The notes below the pieces were generated by a model. The model was given only the letters and a program-made list of their open reading frames with translations, made no database searches and was not told where the DNA came from. Positions 14,256 to 24,500 of a stretch of DNA of 60,000 nucleotides are shown in pieces (the stretch's first letter is position 1; the number at the start of each line of letters is the position of its first letter). The position numbers and the translations under genes were made by a program. Source of the DNA: Chrysomallon squamiferum (taxonomy: Eukaryota > Mollusca > Gastropoda > Neomphalida > Peltospiridae); assembly GCA_012295275.1 (NCBI GenBank), contig CM022672.1, positions 31,614,894 through 31,674,893 of the forward strand, written 5' to 3'.

Positions 14256-14988
14256 AGAAAGATAGATATATAGATAAATAAATAGGTAGGTAGATAGATA
14301 GATTAGATAGAAGAATAGATATAGATAAATAAATAGGTAGTTAGGAAGGTAGGTAGGTAGATAGAAAAATAAATATAGATAAATAGTTAGGTAGGTAGGT
14401 AGGTAGATGTTATCAAACCTGTGATGGCAGACATCTTACAGTTTCCCTACAATGTTTCCTCTGTCAAAACCGTATTTTCTAGGGGAGAATGTGCACTGAA
14501 ATATTTTGTGACTATACATTTCATACATTTCAGACCTATCCTTTTTTATTCATTACAGTTTATAATTAATTTCTATTTAATTTCTGACATCCGCTTTGGA
14601 TTAATGAAAATCCATTATCCAAAATGCTAGTCGCCAGAAACTTGATTCCCATTTAAAAGAAACATTTTTGTTTTTCATGCTCATAAATAGAACTAAAGTC
14701 AGTAAACAGATTTGAATTAAACAAACATTATCTGATGTGTTACAGAAGTATATTCCATTGTTACAGTTTTTAATTAAAAAAAATTTTACTTACAGAAGTA
14801 TTCCATGTTTCTATCTGTAACAAAAGATTATTTATTTTCCAGGAGCTGTGCATATTGTATTCCATGTTTCAATCACTTTAACAAAAGTTATTATTGTATA
14901 TTATTTTTTTATTTCAGGGGCTACGCATGTTTTAACGCCCGAGGGATTTCTCAGCGATCTGCGAGACCTGACAAACATTCCAAGCTAA
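826..14988 (+). CDS. STXBP1: Unc-18/Munc18-1 (syntaxin-binding protein 1-like), 3' part, internally incomplete
   Basis: Sec1/Munc18 family protein that binds syntaxin and SNARE complexes and is required for synaptic vesicle docking and fusion. Recognised exons are 826-964, 1799-1908, 9529-9642, 10493-10581 and the last coding exon 14918-14988 (stop TAA at 14986). The readable protein includes [53 protein letters not shown] and the C-terminal [18 protein letters not shown], all typical of the family's domain 3. Splice phases agree across the first four exons (0-1, 1-0, 0-0, 0-2). The N-terminal exons lie left of the window. The exon(s) that should encode the piece after SARYGQWH and before THVLTP (the GPRLIIF...GGVS core, about 45 residues) were not found; only a frame-disrupted start lies at 13813. 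The gene is therefore broken, or the assembly is collapsed there. Invertebrates normally have a single Unc-18, so STXBP1 is used as a family label. Confidence 0.9.
1799..1908 (+). CDS. STXBP1: Unc-18 exon ([14 protein letters not shown]...LGVPIIQD)
   Basis: Acceptor TTTTTTTAATAAG, donor GAT|gtgagt. Encodes [20 protein letters not shown] and then [12 protein letters not shown], matching the Munc18 segment GITEENLNKLIQHA...LGVPI. Phase 1 in, phase 0 out, length 110. Confidence 0.93.
2295..2530. repeat. ATT-rich duplicated segment in Unc-18 intron
   Basis: An ATT-rich stretch in which about 80 bases (starting TTATTTAATTTTTTTAATTA) occur twice in direct tandem, at roughly 2318-2395 and 2393-2470, followed by more ATT repeats. 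Confidence 0.7.
2886..2944. repeat. (TC)n microsatellite
   Basis: Pure TC dinucleotide run in the long Unc-18 intron between the exons at 1799 and 9529. The rest of that intron (1909-9528) is AT-rich low-complexity DNA, with T/A homopolymers and ATT runs, apart from the exon-like block at 5982. Confidence 0.9.
3735..3925. repeat. Minisatellite, TTTTTACATTTTCATCTTAGG-type
   Basis: Several imperfect copies of a unit containing ACATTTTTACATTTTCATCTTAG and GTGACATTT in the Unc-18 intron. Each copy contains a CATCTTAG that looks like a weak acceptor. Confidence 0.7.
5982..6044 (+). CDS. Possible alternative cassette exon of Unc-18
   Basis: A 63-base open block preceded by a long T/C tract and AATATAAG and followed by a consensus donor CAG|gtgagc. 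It would add 21 codons ([21 protein letters not shown]-like, starting [10 protein letters not shown]) in phase 0 on both sides, exactly fitting the phase-0 junction between the exons ending at 1908 and starting at 9529. It stands out from the surrounding AT-rich intron by base composition. I know of no Munc18 isoform with this insert, so it may be chance. Confidence 0.35.
7306..7366. repeat. (ATT)n microsatellite
   Basis: Uninterrupted TTA/ATT repeat in the Unc-18 intron. Confidence 0.9.
9529..9642 (+). CDS. STXBP1: Unc-18 exon ([20 protein letters not shown]...)
   Basis: Acceptor TTTTTACAG, donor GAG|gtgggt. Encodes 38 codons with [20 protein letters not shown] and ends DILE, corresponding to the Munc18 segment [23 protein letters not shown]. 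Phase 0 on both sides. Confidence 0.93.
9671..9825 (+). repeat. Copies of exon 3' end plus splice donor (Unc-18)
   Basis: After the exon ending at 9642, its last ~18 bases (CTCAAAGATATCCTAGAG) and the donor recur. A copy without donor is at 9671-9684. Copies with donor end at 9716 (gtgggt) and 9771 (gtgagt), and a diverged one ends at 9816 (gtggat). The intron stretch TATTGTGTCTCAGTA is copied too. Confidence 0.9.
10009..10100. repeat. (GA)n microsatellite
   Basis: Long GA run immediately upstream of the first copy of the [11 protein letters not shown] exon start. Confidence 0.93.
10101..10492 (+). repeat. Copies of acceptor plus exon start, separated by (GT)n (Unc-18)
   Basis: The unit TATGTTTATGTATTATTTG, TTTTTCTATTCAG and the exon start encoding [15 protein letters not shown] occurs at 10137-10180 and 10316-10359, each running into a (GT)n tract. 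The third copy, at 10493, is the real exon, which instead continues into [12 protein letters not shown]. The two partial copies keep intact acceptors but no exon body. Confidence 0.93.
10493..10581 (+). CDS. STXBP1: Unc-18 exon ([18 protein letters not shown]...)
   Basis: Acceptor TTTTTCTATTCAG, donor CGCAG|gtcagt. Encodes [18 protein letters not shown] and then [11 protein letters not shown], the variable linker region of Munc18 before SARYG. Phase 0 in, phase 2 out, which fits the fragment at 13813. Confidence 0.88.
10582..10960. repeat. (AAT/AAC)n microsatellite region
   Basis: Interrupted AATAAC/AATAAT repeats begin within ten bases of the splice donor at 10582 and continue for almost 400 bases. 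The intron beyond, to about 13190, is AT-rich with GTGGGTG, (GA)n at 12541-12594 and (AAT)n at 12866-12921 tracts and no exon I can see. Confidence 0.85.
13190..13810. repeat. Minisatellite, GACAGTTGTTTACTTGTAATCT unit
   Basis: Clean copies of a ~22-base unit (CTGACAGTTGTTTACTTGTAAT) run from about 13600 up to and past 13813-13970. Older, diverged copies (TTTTAACAGTTGTTTATTTCTAG) extend left to about 13190. Every unit contains ACAG, a potential acceptor. The Unc-18 exon fragment at 13813 sits inside this array. Confidence 0.9.
13813..13839 (+). pseudogene. STXBP1: Truncated, frame-disrupted start of an Unc-18 exon
   Basis: After CTGACAG the sequence TGCTCGCTATGGACAG continues the phase-2 junction from 10581 as S-ARYGQ, the conserved SARYGxWH of Munc18. 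The following bases read TTGGCATCAGG, where one T fewer would give the expected W-H-Q, so the frame is broken by a single extra T. The sequence then drops straight back into the CTGACAGTTG minisatellite with no donor and none of the GPRLIIF core. Note that GACAGTTG is itself the minisatellite motif, so conversion or a consensus error is plausible. Confidence 0.75.
13995..14410. repeat. (GATA/GACA/GA)n and GGTA repeats
   Basis: ACAGACAG, TAGATAGA, a pure (GA)n core at about 14180-14251 and TAGGTAGG tracts, directly right of the minisatellite that interrupts the Unc-18 exon. Confidence 0.92.
14918..14988 (+). CDS. STXBP1: Last coding exon of Unc-18
   Basis: Acceptor TTTTTTTATTTCAG, then GG completing a glycine-type codon and [22 protein letters not shown] before TAA. 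This matches the Munc18 C-terminus (GSTHILTP...L). It needs a phase-1 exon upstream, which the phase-2 junction at 10581 and the fragment at 13813 cannot supply alone, confirming that at least one exon is missing. A diverged copy of the exon start (AGGAGCTGTGCATATT) lies at 14841. Confidence 0.9.
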
Positions 14989-16201
14989 GTGACGAGGAAT
15001 TCAGGACATTATTAGACATTTTTATTAGACCACTGAGTGTTGTTTATAAAAAAAGCTTTTTGTAACCATAGTAACTACGCTGTCAACTGGGACACTTGTG
15101 TTAGAAAATACAAGATGTCCGCCGTTCTCGGAGATGTGGATATTAATAAAAATAATTACAGATTTAAAATCATTAACGATGATTATTATTTAAGAAAGTT
15201 ATTGACGTTTTTTTATAATGTTGAAGTAACAGTTTATATGTCTGCATGTGAATTAGTTAAATCTAATCATGTTAGGAAATTGAATATATTTGAGCTGGCT
15301 ATAATAATGTCACCTTTACTCTGTCAAAAGTATGTGATGTTAGATAGTTCTGTTCATTTGAATCCTCAGAAACACAAACTGAATTAATTCACGAGTACTA
15401 CAAGTTAGGCAAAGCAGATCCTGAATTTTTAGGTTTCACCTGCTGTTGTTGTTGTTGCTGTTGTTTGGATAATATCATCACCATTGAAGTAACTTCAGTA
15501 ACAACTGTTTTTTAAACTCACCTTTGTTCATGCTAAAGAAACTTCAAATAATAATCATATTTAATTTAAAATATTGTATTTGTTTTGTTGTTCTTTTCTC
15601 ATAAAAGTAGATGATTAAAAAATAATCTTTGATTCTCAGATTCATCATTATCACCAAACCGTGTGTTTTGAAACTGTCTTCAAAGTTGATGGTTAATTGT
15701 TCTAGTGCTATTGGTATTCACTGATATATATATATATATATTAAAATTTTTGATTTATTTTATATGTTCTGCATTACAAAACAGATCATGGAACATTAAT
15801 GTACTGCAGAATCGCAGAATGCTCAACATCTGTCAAGTCGAGAATTCTGCACAAAGATACTGTAATGAAACCAAAGTGTGCAAATCATTGCCGCGTTTAT
15901 ACTTTGTTTTTATTGAAGCTGAACTAATTCGGTTCAAATTTTGTTGTAGTTTATGTACTGAAGTTGAAGCCAAAACTTTCACAATTACTTTGGCTTCATT
16001 AGCTGGTTTCAGAAAATCAGTTCTGTAGACACTTCTGTGGATCTTTAGTGATTTGAGCTGCTTCAAGTAATCTTTAAGATGATCACTTCTAGCCATGTAC
16101 AAAAATTCAATACACATCTGTGATTGTTTAGTAAATTAAATTAATATTTCAGCTACTGTAAATGTGTTCTTGGAGGTCTTAATGTTTGTATCATGTTTGT
16201 T

Positions 16202-16240
<39 letters not shown>

Positions 16241-18499
16241 GGATATTTCAACTATGCCTCACACTGATTCAAACATCTTGATAGTTTATTGATAAAAATA
16301 TTTCTTGTAACAGAAAGAAGTTCTGTTCTTAACATTTTATAGCTTTATATTCTTTACTGTATTAATATCTATTTTATTTTTTTTTTTTTTTTTTTTAATA
16401 TTATTAATTATTTTGAAATAATAAAATAATGATTCACTGCTAGTCAGTAGGTAATTTTACATGTAAAGTACACACCTGCTAGCAGTTAACTTTTAGTTTT
16501 TCATAAATAAATACAGTTTATAGCCAAATATCATTAACAGTTAATCTTAACTTCCCGACAATTTCCTTTAAATCAAATAACAAAACCTAATTTCCATCTT
16601 CATTCTAACATTAACTGATGTAAATAAGGAAAAATCAGCCCAGAGCATCATGGGAAATATTTAATTAATTGGATATTTGTGAAGTCTGGATCAGTTGCAC
16701 AATTACAGATAGTTGTAAAATGGCAGATAGGCCACCAGGTGTAAGTAAAAAAGAACCTTCTTCTCAAGTTTATTATATTTGGCATTCCACATTTTTCAGT
16801 CAGGAACCTCTTGTTTGATTATGTGCAATATTTCACAAGTGTGATCCTATTTTATATATATATATATATTTGTTTGAGTTGTTGTAAATATTACCTGTAT
16901 CCACAGTTTGAGATGTACCTGAATACCTGATCAAGCCTGCCAGTGACTAGATATTTTTAATTCTTTATTTATTTTTTTTGTTATTCAGTTTTTGTTTTTT
17001 TCAATCATTAAAGATTTACTGTTTATGGAAACAAATATTTATTTTAAAGTTACTGCCAGTTAATAAGGCTTTTGTTATATTCAGATGTGAACTTGAGTTA
17101 TATCATCTATCAGTATTACATCCTTTCAACATTATTATTGTTTTTTTTATTTATTTATTTATTTATTTTTGGTAGTCAGTGTAGAAAGTGTATTGTAAAT
17201 TATTTAGTGCAATTTCTCATTCAACACACTGTTCTGTTTTCAATGTGCTTGTATGATTTTCTTAGTTAAATGTTTTGTAAATTTGTTTATTTTAGTACAT
17301 TATCCATTTATTTTCAGGTTAAAAAAGTACAGCATTTTTTTTTTCATTATTTTTAATGAAGATCAATAATTAATGTTCATAATTACAAAAAGGCATTAAT
17401 TATAGCCTTTCTTTTTAATTTTTTGTTTTTTTTATCGTGCAATGTTTAGCTTTAAGGTGTATTTACCATTTTCATAATTAGTTGTTTTTTTTTAAATAAA
17501 CAAGAGAACATTAAAGTTTTGTTACAAATTTAAAACTTGCATCATCATTTCAACATCAGAGATTAAATGGGACCAATCCATGTTTTTAATCATCTTACAT
17601 GATTTCTTTTCTCTCATTTTATTTAACTGTATTAAAAGAACTTACCCACTAGTGTACAGTTTTGTTCTTCGAAGAACAAGTATTCGTATGTAACTGTATG
17701 ACTAACCTAGAAATAAATTCTCTATCTAGACGTCAATTTTGTTTTCATTTGTAGACATTTTTAAAACTGTTTATTTAAAAACTAGCTCATCTGGATACCA
17801 ACCCAGGATAGTTAATTTTTAAATATTCATTTCAGTTAGAAAAAATATCTCCTCCCATTGGACATATTCCTTTACACCAGCAGATTTTATATGCAGGTTT
17901 CAGTTACTTTTACCTCATGGATAGGGGATTGGTGACAAGTTGGGGAAAAGGAAAAAAAATGTGCACAGACAATTGCAAAAATACCACAATCAATGTTGAA
18001 AGCAGTTGATACATATTAATTCAGCAACATCACCGATTTAAAAAAAATGGGAAATTTTGTTCATTTAGCAATATGGCTTTTTTTTTTTTTTTTTTTGGAC
18101 CTAGTCCCAGTAAAATGTAGATGAACTGTCAAAAGAATGCTACTGCTGAATGTCAGTGTAGCTAGCAAAATAACGAAATCTAGTTTATAACAATTTTTAT
18201 CAGTCTAGTAATAACTAATGCCCAGATAATGAATACTTTGACTAAGACATTTCTAATCTGTATTTAGGTGCTTTCAAGTCGGCCTAATAATTTCTGTTTT
18301 AGTTACTGTTACAAATCCTAATAAACAGATCTGAAAGTGAATCCATTAATATCAACAAATTCGGAGAGAATCTTTAGAAAACGGTGAGAAAAGCTGTTTT
18401 TGCTTTATTTTTGTTGTGAACGTTCAACCAACAAAAAAAAATTAACTTCACAAAAATGTAATTTTTTTTAATTTTTTTTTTTTTATTGTTTTTTTTTTT
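14989..18499. other. Unc-18 3' UTR and intergenic DNA
   Basis: AT-rich DNA between the convergent Unc-18 and RPL7A genes. Open stretches at about 15037-15387 and 15705-16117 have no recognisable homology and are most simply 3' UTR or spacer. Poly-T tracts occur at 16201-16239, 16378-16396 and 18078-18096. No gene supported. Confidence 0.6.
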
Positions 18500-18505
18500 T
18501 TTATT
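18500..18505 (-). terminator. Polyadenylation signal AATAAA of RPL7A
   Basis: On the minus strand AATAAA lies about 5 bases after the RPL7A stop codon (18510-18512), followed by an A-rich stretch. A further AATAAA lies near 18403-18408. Very short 3' UTRs are common for ribosomal protein genes. Confidence 0.5.
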
Positions 18506-18509
18506 TCAG

Positions 18510-21500
18510 TTATCCCATTTTTTGGGCAAGTTCTTTAGCGCGAGCTTTCTCAATCTTTGCCGCTTTGGCTTGCGACTTAGATCCCATAATTCCTCCACCC
18601 CAGTGACGACGAATCTGCAAGGAGAAAACAACGACACATTAAATATGTTTTTAAAAAGCTGCAAATAATCATTGGGAAGCAGTTAATTTATATTAACTTT
18701 TGATTTTAACAAAAACACCTAAATAACCATTGATAATAAACGGTATAGGATTTGATCTTGTAAACTTTCATTAATAATAAAAAAATATAATAAACCATCA
18801 AAATGAAACTGTTTAAAATTAAAATTCAAGTTTCTGTGAAGATATGAATAAAAACATCTAGTAGTATTCTTTATACAATATCTGCATTATGACAAAATTT
18901 CTGAACAAAAGTAATTTTTGAGCAATCACTGGAGGTGATGTCATAAAAATGTCTGGGATTCTGTATACTTCTGCATTATTATTATTCAATCATGATAAAA
19001 TTTCTGAAAAATAATTCTTGACCCATTACTGGACATGATTTGACAATATAATGCCTGGTAGGATGCAAAATATATTTAGTTACATAACAAAATTACTGGT
19101 GGAATGTACACACAAGTTCTGTGTGATAATCCATTCCATTTTAAAATGAACTGAAAGCTCAGACACAGCCAAGGACTAGAATCATGACCTTCATTTGTAA
19201 GAGAGAAAAAAATGTGTCATCACAGCTTTCATGTTTTCAAACATACTGGCTTGAAACTGAAATTGTTCATAGTGTTTTAAGTGGACTTCAGAGACCAGTT
19301 TTCAGATATTTGTACAAATACGTTGTTTGCATCTTTCAGAACATGTTTAAAAATGTCAAATATTTCAGTCATGTACTCAAGCTCCACATACTGAAAAACA
19401 CTATGAACTTCAGTTCTAACCTAATTATATTGAATAAAAATAAATAAAAATATCTCAACAAAAATCAACAGTAACATTAACTGCAAATCAAATTTACAGT
19501 CAGTTATTAGATAAATATGAAGAACTTCATTTCACTTTCTAAATCTTTTAAATTATAAAAACATCCATTAAAACTATGAATAATTCATCATTAAGCAAGC
19601 AACAGCAAGAAGCTGGAAAAACTATTTTGTAACTGAAAGAAGTTTCTATCAAGTCAGTCTTAAGTATTCATTTTGATTCTGAAATATGAAGCATTAAATC
19701 TGGATCTTCTGTACTTTATTTTAAAGTTAATTAGACTTACTTCATCGGCTCTCTCATTGTAGTTTGTCTTAACAGCTTCTGTCAGCTTGTTCAGTAAAGG
19801 CTTGTCCTCTCTGAAACAAAGGAAATAACAGAACTGACTGAATAGTTTTAACTTAAATAATCATCAATTTTCTTTTTGTTAAAAATTATTTCTCATTAAA
19901 AACCACTAAGTAAGAAAATAAGGAATATTTTCCAACAACTCGTGGAATGTGAGAGGGAATTTTAACACACAACTCGTGTAACGTGAGAGGGAATTAGAAA
20001 GATTAAACTATTACGGGTTCACTGTGGAAATGGCTAAGCATGCTGCAGTCTTTCTGTGTACGACACGCCCCAGTCTGGCTTTTCCCTTCACTATGCAGTA
20101 CGGAACTCCCATCTTGCGACAAAGAGCAGGCAGGAACAGCACAATCTAAAAACATTCAGTATAAATATATTTATAAAAACATCGGGTGAAAAATATAAAT
20201 GAGCTATGTTCAAACTCATTCCATATTTATTACAGGACCTGTACTGGTTTAACTGGAAACAAGTTGTAACTCGGATATACTGACAGGAACAAGAGAAGAA
20301 TTGTGCTACTCAAAAAGTAAAAAAGACCTCACCAACTCCATAGGAATTGCTGATACATTCGTACCGATGTAATTTTAAAATAAACTAGAAATTCAGAAAA
20401 TATAAATGAACTACTATTCTTACTTGTTCAACAATTATAGAAATGTTTAACTGAGCACATTAATCACGGTTCTAAAGATGGAGAAATGCTAACAGTTTCA
20501 ATCATAAATTACGTTTTCAGTTTGCTCAGATTTAAAAAGCTCGTTTTTTTTTTATCAACACTGTTTTTCAGGTGAAGAAATTCTAACATCATTGCAAACT
20601 GACGAAGAAATGACTGAGGTAAAGAATACCACAAATGTAATTTACAAAAATTCGGAAGTTTCAGTTGGTGATAAAATACAATGAACATATTTTTGTTCAA
20701 ATTACATGTATAACTGAAGTCATCTTAATCTCAGAAACTCACAACATGAATGTTTGAAATATTTTTGGAGACTATTTTTTACTTATATTATAAAATTATA
20801 CACTTCAACTTTATATATATATATATAGACACACACACACACACAGACAAATTATCTGTAGCAACTAAATACACATTTTAAAATGGCATCAACTTAAGGT
20901 ATCATGGTAAAATTTATTTTAAAAATTGGGGTTTTTTTAAATTATTATTTCTGGTTTTAATCCTAATTATGTGACCAGTTTGCTCAGATTTAAAAAGCTC
21001 GGTTTTTATCAACACAGTATTTCAGGTGAAGAAATTCTAACATCACTGAAAACTGACCACATAATGAGTGAAGAAAAGAATGCGCATGTAATTTACAAAA
21101 TTCTGAATTTTTGACGATTAAACCGATCTGTAAGGCATATAAATTATGTTTATGAAAAACATTTGAGATGTTTCTCCAATTATAAAAATAAAAAAAATTA
21201 ATTTTTTTTTTTAAATCTAAAGAAAACATTTGGCTGGATAACCAGTACAGTGGATTTAAAAAGTGTTTATTAACTTGGAGGAAATTATGGAAAATAAATA
21301 TTTCAGAAGTTACCGTTTCTACAATATATCAACCACTGAAAGGTCAAGGCTGGGAAGAATATTTACTGACTGAGAATGGAATTTAAAAGAAAATGTTTCA
21401 CAATGAAACAAAATATACAAATGGAAAAATCTGTTTCAAAACTAAGTTCAGAGATCTAGATGGAAAAGGTTTTATGTACAGCAAAAATTTTCAGATAGAT

Positions 21501-24500
21501 AGTTGATCATCATTGCCTGATTTAATAGTAATATTCTCCATTTCAAACAGTTAATAACATAAATGTCTTAATTTGCGTTTCACATTCTTCTTCAGATAAT
21601 GCAGTCACGATGTTTTCAGACACACAGTATTTACACATAATCAATCAAATATTCTGGATCTAGATATAACTTCAGTAAAAGTTGATAGAACAATCAAAAA
21701 TGTTGGAAAGAAAAACAATTGCTATTTAAAGAATTGAAATCAGTGGGACAAGTTTGCTCAGATTTAAAAAGCTCGGTTTTAATCTACACGGTTGTTTTTT
21801 TTCAGGTGAAGAAATTCATGCATCATTGCAAACTTAAACACTGATCAGTATAAAATAAAAACAAAATACTGCTGTGAAATATTTTTCTATTTTATATACC
21901 AAGAATATATAAACTATAAGTCTCTAAATCACATAGGTGTATAATAAAAAAAATAAAAATAAAAATAACAAAAGAATGTTTTGTGTGTGCCACGTTTACT
22001 AGTATTTAAAACATAACTATGTCAAAATTAAATTTCTTACTAGGGCTAACTCAGAATTAAGTTTTCTAGTTCATCAACTCACTTCAATGGGTTCTACATC
22101 ATGTGCAATGGCCACAATCTGGGCTTTCTTCTGCTCCACCAACGTTGTTACAGTGTTGACCCCGGACCTGACAACAGGGGGTCGCTTTGTGGGTACATCG
22201 TCCTTCCCTGCGGCCCTGCTGGCTGCTCTCACACCCAGCCTCGCCTTCTTCTGTTGTTTCGTCTCAGGCTTGTACTTGTCAAACAGTCGGAACAGCTGAG
22301 TTGCTGGGGGAGAAAAAAAAGAAGAAATAATTATAAAAATAAAAAACGACCATGTTACAACAACAAAATACTTTTTACATATTCTATTTATGTCAAAGAC
22401 TCATAGATTTGTTATCTGAAATGTATTAATCAGTCATCAATTCTGCAAATAGGAAGGGATTTGGTATAATATACAAATGAAAAAAAAAAGAGAATTTTAA
22501 AACCAAGCTCAGAGATCTAGGTGGTAGATTTATGTACATCAAACATTATCAGACAGCTAAATGGTTAATCATCACTGCTTGGTTAACATTACAATTCATT
22601 AACACTGGTGAAATATTTGTATAATATTATATAAAATTATTTATCTATGAGCAGATTAAAATGAATGGTCTCCTTGCTTCAAATTTTATCTTTCACAATA
22701 CATGAACAGCTGACAAAGAAAATAAGATAAGGATTTTTTAAAGCAGAATTTTATTTCACACTATATGTATATCAAGTATCTGTTTTGCATCGTACTTAGT
22801 TTATAAAAAAATTATTAAATCAGCATGCATTTGTTTTTGCATTTCAGTTTCCCCGAACTTTGTGGAAATTATTTAATTTGAATAATTTACAAGATAAAAT
22901 GTATCTTTTTACCACACATTTTAGTAGTAGGTACCCCAAATGCATTGCTGCAATCTGTTAAGCTGATCTGACATCGTTTTTGTGATTTCAAATTCAGATT
23001 CCGTGTGTTTGGATTCAACTTTAGTTTTAAATAAATTAAATAAAAAAATGTTTCTAATATTTTTTTAAACAAGAATGTTCCACAATGTCTTTCTGACAAT
23101 GGCATTATTATTTTTATAATCCACTCTGCCAGTGCTGGGCACTTCATGCTCTTTCTTGCCGATGTGGATTTAGATGTGTGACTGTGCTGTTAGATGATGA
23201 TGCAAAAACATCTATGCATTTATTATCACTAAGTGTATATTATCAAAGTATGGTGTTGGCTGTCATTGTCATTCATTATGAAATTCTAAGTCACAGTTGT
23301 GGTACTGTTGGTGCCCATAACAATAAAGAACATCAAAAGTATATTAACTGGAAAGCTAACCATATTTGTGAAGAAAATCATCATGGTACTCCTGGGTCAA
23401 TGAATGCAGCCATACAGGAAATTCTGTGAACTAGATAAATGTGGATTTAGATTGTTACTGTGCTGTCAGATGATGATGGTAAAACATTTATGCATTTATT
23501 ATCACTAAATGTATATAGTAATGACTGCAATCTAGAAAAAATATTTCTGTGCAGAATGAAATACAGATCAGGTTTCATGTTAATTTTACCCCAGTTTTTA
23601 TGTTTTAGATTAGAAAATTTTACCATAAATTTCAGTTACGATTCTAAGATATAGCCCACTGAGATAATTTACATTAACTGTATTAATCAGTGTATTACGT
23701 TTGCTCAGATTTAAAAAGCTCAGTTTTAATCTACACTGTATTTCAGGTAAAGAAATTTTCTCTCATCACTGCAAACTTCAAGAATTTAACCATTCCATTA
23801 CTTCCAATTACTACTTTCCTACTCTAACATGAAAAAAACAAATGCCAATAAGGTATGAAAATATTTTAACAATTCTGAGTACAAACAACACAACCCAATT
23901 ACAGTAACAATTTTGACAATATTACTAGAGAAAATTTTCTGAACATTCCAGCATTTCTGTCTGTCAATCTAAACAGGATTTTTTCGTCATGTTTATATAG
24001 AAAAGAGGGTCCTAGCTATTATTTTTTTTGGGGGGTGGGGGGAATATAAAGAAATATAGAATATTAATTTTTCTATTATTATTTTTACTGTTTGTACATG
24101 CATGGGTGTGTTTGTTCTGTTCACTACTTCTACTGAATTCCGAGTCTCCTATTTACAACACACAAGTCATGCACATTACAAACAATCATTTAACTTATCT
24201 TTCACAAGATTTGAACCATGAGCTTCCAGCTCAATCTGCATCAAGTGTACCAGCCACTTAACCAACTGAGCTGCAGTGACAAGCTGACTGTGACATTCAA
24301 ATACCAGTAGTCACTGGTTTTAATGATGGAATGCTACACCTAATGCAAATTCTCAATACAATAAACTATTGAAATAAGCCAACATTAAATTTAATCAGAA
24401 TACAACTCAATACATTGTAGTGCCCAATGTGCAGCACAGAACTTTCCATCTCTGCAAAATTAAATTTAAGAAGAGGCAACAGAAAGACTTTTGTTTCCAA

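Noticed and set aside
14805-15065. Separate gene reading [19 protein letters not shown] at the last Unc-18 exon
   Set aside because: This is the wrong frame of the exon. The +1 frame gives the conserved Unc-18 end [16 protein letters not shown] and a stop.
15037-16117. Open frames of about 100 residues on both strands after Unc-18
   Set aside because: No family resemblance, overlapping frames on opposite strands, and position directly after the Unc-18 stop make them 3' UTR or spacer.
19840-19900. Possible box C/D snoRNA in RPL7A intron 5
   Set aside because: A box-C-like TGATGAT is present on the minus strand but no CTGA D box or terminal stem follows at the right distance.
23150-23530. CRISPR-like or regulated repeat
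   Set aside because: Only two imperfect copies of a ~275-bp unit; a simple tandem duplication in a eukaryotic intron.
24205-24285. Functional tRNA gene
   Set aside because: A- and B-box-like motifs are present but the acceptor stem does not pair and the anticodon arm is poor, so I list it only as a tRNA-like/SINE sequence.
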